Below, one piece after another: positions 6,870 through 7,970 of a stretch of 7,970 nt of DNA. This DNA is from Clostridia bacterium. GTDB taxonomy: Bacteria > Bacillota > DSM-521 > Neomoorellales > Neomoorellaceae. Positions within the stretch are counted from its first letter, which is position 1. Each line of letters starts with the position of its first letter. The notes beneath the pieces are model-generated. The model saw only the letters and a list, made by a program, of their open reading frames with translations, made no database searches and was not told the DNA's origin. Both the position numbers and the translations under genes were made by a program. The stretch spans positions 1 to 7,970 of the forward strand of contig JASUSX010000094.1 in NCBI GenBank assembly GCA_030445875.1, given 5' to 3'.

Positions 6870-7230
6870 AAAAATTCCACCCCCTTCCACGCCTACGAGG
6901 TTAGCTGCCGGGTGCGGACCAAGGATGGCCCTACCCCGCCCCTTTTCTTTGCAGAAGTCCGGGTTCACCGGGCCGCTGGTCACGAAGTGGGCGGGGATTA
7001 ACCCCCTTACCTGGTTCCCCCGTTTCCTACAGGGAAATTCGGCGATCTGGTGGAAGAAGTGGAATTGATGGCATCTTTATTGTAGCACGGGCGCCAGGTT
7101 TTGTTAACATAAAACTTAATGGTAGAGGTAGGTGGTTTTTTCCATTCCAGAAGATCGGATAACTCCCCCCTCCCCTGGAGTTAATGCGCTGAAGCCTGTC
7201 CGCAGTTTGCCATCAGGATGATTTAATATC
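6870..7230. other. 361-bp gap without a recognised gene; possible decayed reading frame
   Basis: No RNA gene or convincing terminator was found between mtaD and the convergent toxin gene. In the mtaD frame, reading continues past the mtaD stop for 43 codons to a TAA (6999-7001), then 27 more codons to a TAG (7083-7085). The first stretch has GC-rich third positions and a protein-like text (AYEVSCRVRTKDG, PLFFAEVRVHRAAGHEV), and the second includes KFGDLVEEVELM. No ribosome site or ATG precedes it and no family was recognised, so it is at best a gene remnant. The right part (7086-7230) is AT-richer. It contains a weak hairpin (TAACTCC 7160-7166 / GGAGTTA 7177-7183) and a T6 run (7136-7141) that do not combine into a terminator. 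Confidence 0.5.
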
Positions 7231-7641
7231 TCATCCATGTATATTGAGGTTTTCCTGGGTAGACAGGCCATACTGGACAAAATGCCTGTCGTAGGTAAAT
7301 ACTAAATCGAAAGAAAGGCGGACCATGAGGGCGAAACTGGTAGCGTCAGTATATGAGAAATTTTTATCGGCATATTTTTCAATAATCCGCCTAGCTTCCT
7401 TTTCATCATGGGTTGAAACTCTTTCGATTGGCCAGGTATTGGCCAGAAGCCACTCCCTCGCTTTGGCCGGGTAGGCTCTAACGGCAATAAGGTTATAGGT
7501 TTCAGCCACAATGAAATTCGAAAGGACTAACGTTGCCCTTTTTTCCGTCAGGTAACGAAGGGTTTTAACGGCCTCAGTGTAACGCTGGTCATTCCTTAGG
7601 ATTAAGGCTACTATGGCGCTAGAATCAACCAGGATCCTCAT
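7231..7641 (-). CDS. vapC: PIN-domain ribonuclease toxin (VapC family)
   Basis: This 136-residue protein is of usual VapC length. PIN toxins are magnesium-dependent endoribonucleases that cleave tRNA, rRNA or mRNA when freed from their antitoxin. The four acidic residues of the PIN active site can be placed: Asp6 (ILVDSSAIVAL), Glu47 (FIVAETYN), Asp99 (SYTDATSFALM) and Asp118 (FTYDRHF). The ATG overlaps the antitoxin stop (ATGA, 7638-7641), and a GGGGAAGAG sits just upstream inside the antitoxin gene, so translation is coupled. The gene converges on mtaD. Its sequence is clearly less GC-rich than the genes to the left, which suggests separate acquisition. The RNA target is unknown. Confidence 0.9.
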   Translation of the reverse strand: MRILVDSSAIVALILRNDQRYTEAVKTLRYLTEKRATLVLSNFIVAETYNLIAVRAYPAKAREWLLANTWPIERVSTHDEKEARRIIEKYADKNFSYTDATSFALMVRLSFDLVFTYDRHFVQYGLSTQENLNIHG

Positions 7642-7892
7642 AGCTCTTCCCCTAAGTATTTATGTTTGTTGGTAGATACGTCCTTCTTGCCCTCTTTATC
7701 TTCAGCGGAACCGACTAGCCGCCAGATACCGTCGTTAAAATTAGCAGGGGGGTAGACCGGGTTTTTGCGCAAAATCACGCTATCACCTTGTATTTCATAT
7801 ATTAGGTAATCGCCGACATCTGCTTGGACGGCCTTGCGCACCGAAGGTGGAAGGGTTATTTGACCTTTAGGCCGGATTCTGATCATTTCCAT
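7638..7892 (-). CDS. vapB: AbrB-fold antitoxin (VapB/MazE type)
   Basis: This 84-residue protein has an N-terminal swapped-hairpin AbrB domain at residues 3-43 (IRIRPKGQITLPPSVRKAV, then DVGDYLIYEIQGDSVILRK), a dimeric DNA-binding fold. The C-terminal 40 residues are polar and probably disordered alone; in this family that tail wraps and inhibits the toxin. Directly upstream of, and overlapping, the PIN gene, it is the expected antitoxin and autorepressor. The first ATG (7892) has GGAG 11 nt upstream, a long gap. The second ATG (codon 3, 7886) is an alternative start that would keep the whole domain. Confidence 0.88.
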   Translation of the reverse strand: MEMIRIRPKGQITLPPSVRKAVQADVGDYLIYEIQGDSVILRKNPVYPPANFNDGIWRLVGSAEDKEGKKDVSTNKHKYLGEEL

Positions 7893-7908
7893 ATTAAAAC
7901 ACGCTCCA

Positions 7909-7930
7909 TTTCCTACTTTCCTACTCAGTA
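7909..7930. repeat. Tandem 8-bp repeat and palindrome in the toxin-antitoxin leader
   Basis: TTTCCTAC occurs twice back to back (7909-7916 and 7917-7924), overlapping the palindrome TACTCAGTA (7922-7930). The set lies between the -10 and the antitoxin start. A further palindrome, ACCATGGT (7961-7968), lies at the -35. These are candidate operator elements for AbrB-type autorepression. The role is inferred from position only. Confidence 0.4.
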
Positions 7931-7942
7931 AGACCTGTAAAT

Positions 7943-7970
7943 ATTATATATTTTGTGGCAACCATGGTCA
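7943..7970 (-). promoter_or_regulatory. Promoter of the toxin-antitoxin operon
   Basis: Read on the - strand, a perfect TATAAT (7948-7943) follows TGACC at the window edge (7970-7966). With one more base outside the window this would be nTGACC, up to five of six matches to the -35 consensus with a 17-bp spacer. Transcription would start near 7936, giving a leader of about 44 nt. The -35 is incomplete in view, so its strength is uncertain. Confidence 0.55.

Noticed and set aside
7102..7130. TTGTTA as a -35 box in the gap after mtaD
   Set aside because: There is no -10-like hexamer at a usable distance and no gene on the + strand to serve.
7098..7141. GTTTT/AAAAC hairpin followed at a distance by a T6 run
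   Set aside because: The stem is 5 bp of mostly A-T pairs and the T-run is about 20 bp away, too weak and too far to be a terminator.
7160..7183. Hairpin TAACTCC/GGAGTTA as a terminator between mtaD and the toxin gene
   Set aside because: The stem is only 7 bp with a 10-nt loop, and no T-tract follows on either strand.
7909..7924. Tandem TTTCCTAC as a CRISPR-like or integrative repeat
   Set aside because: There are only two 8-bp copies with no spacer; no array, att site or integrase is present.

Overview
The window is high-GC bacterial DNA with strong GGAGG-type ribosome binding sites and tightly packed, overlapping genes. Protein style, codon use (GC-rich third positions) and gene content suggest a Gram-positive (Firmicutes) anaerobe of the Moorella / Thermoanaerobacterales type. 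That placement comes from general resemblance, not from a database match.

Region 1 (1-3424, + strand) is one translationally coupled operon. It encodes an ECF sigma factor (5' end cut by the window), a membrane-anchored zinc-finger anti-sigma factor, an ABC ATPase and an ABC-2-type permease. Each gene overlaps the next (26, 1 and 10 bp). The likely logic is signal sensing at the membrane, release of the sigma factor, and expression of an exporter; the signal and the substrate cannot be read from the sequence.

Region 2 (3441-4477, + strand) is a self-contained single-gene unit. It has its own extended -10 promoter, a Rpn-family PD-(D/E)XK nuclease gene, and a 15-bp perfect-stem terminator. 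Inside the nuclease gene, a perfect AAGGAG lies 5 nt before an in-frame ATG (4073). The C-terminal part carries a perfect 12-bp tandem repeat encoding a four-residue repeat. This matches the gene-within-gene toxin-antitoxin layout reported for E. coli Rpn proteins, and it is the most interesting element in the window.

Region 3 (4478-6869, + strand) has an AT-rich promoter region followed by ftsY (signal recognition particle receptor GTPase). Two bases after its stop comes a 5'-methylthioadenosine / S-adenosylhomocysteine deaminase (mtaD type). The two form a housekeeping operon.

Region 4 (6870-7970) begins with about 360 bp without a recognised gene, which may hold a decayed reading frame. 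After it, on the - strand and visibly less GC-rich, is a VapBC-type toxin-antitoxin pair (AbrB-fold antitoxin, PIN-domain toxin, ATGA overlap). Its promoter, with short repeats and palindromes, lies at the right edge of the window.
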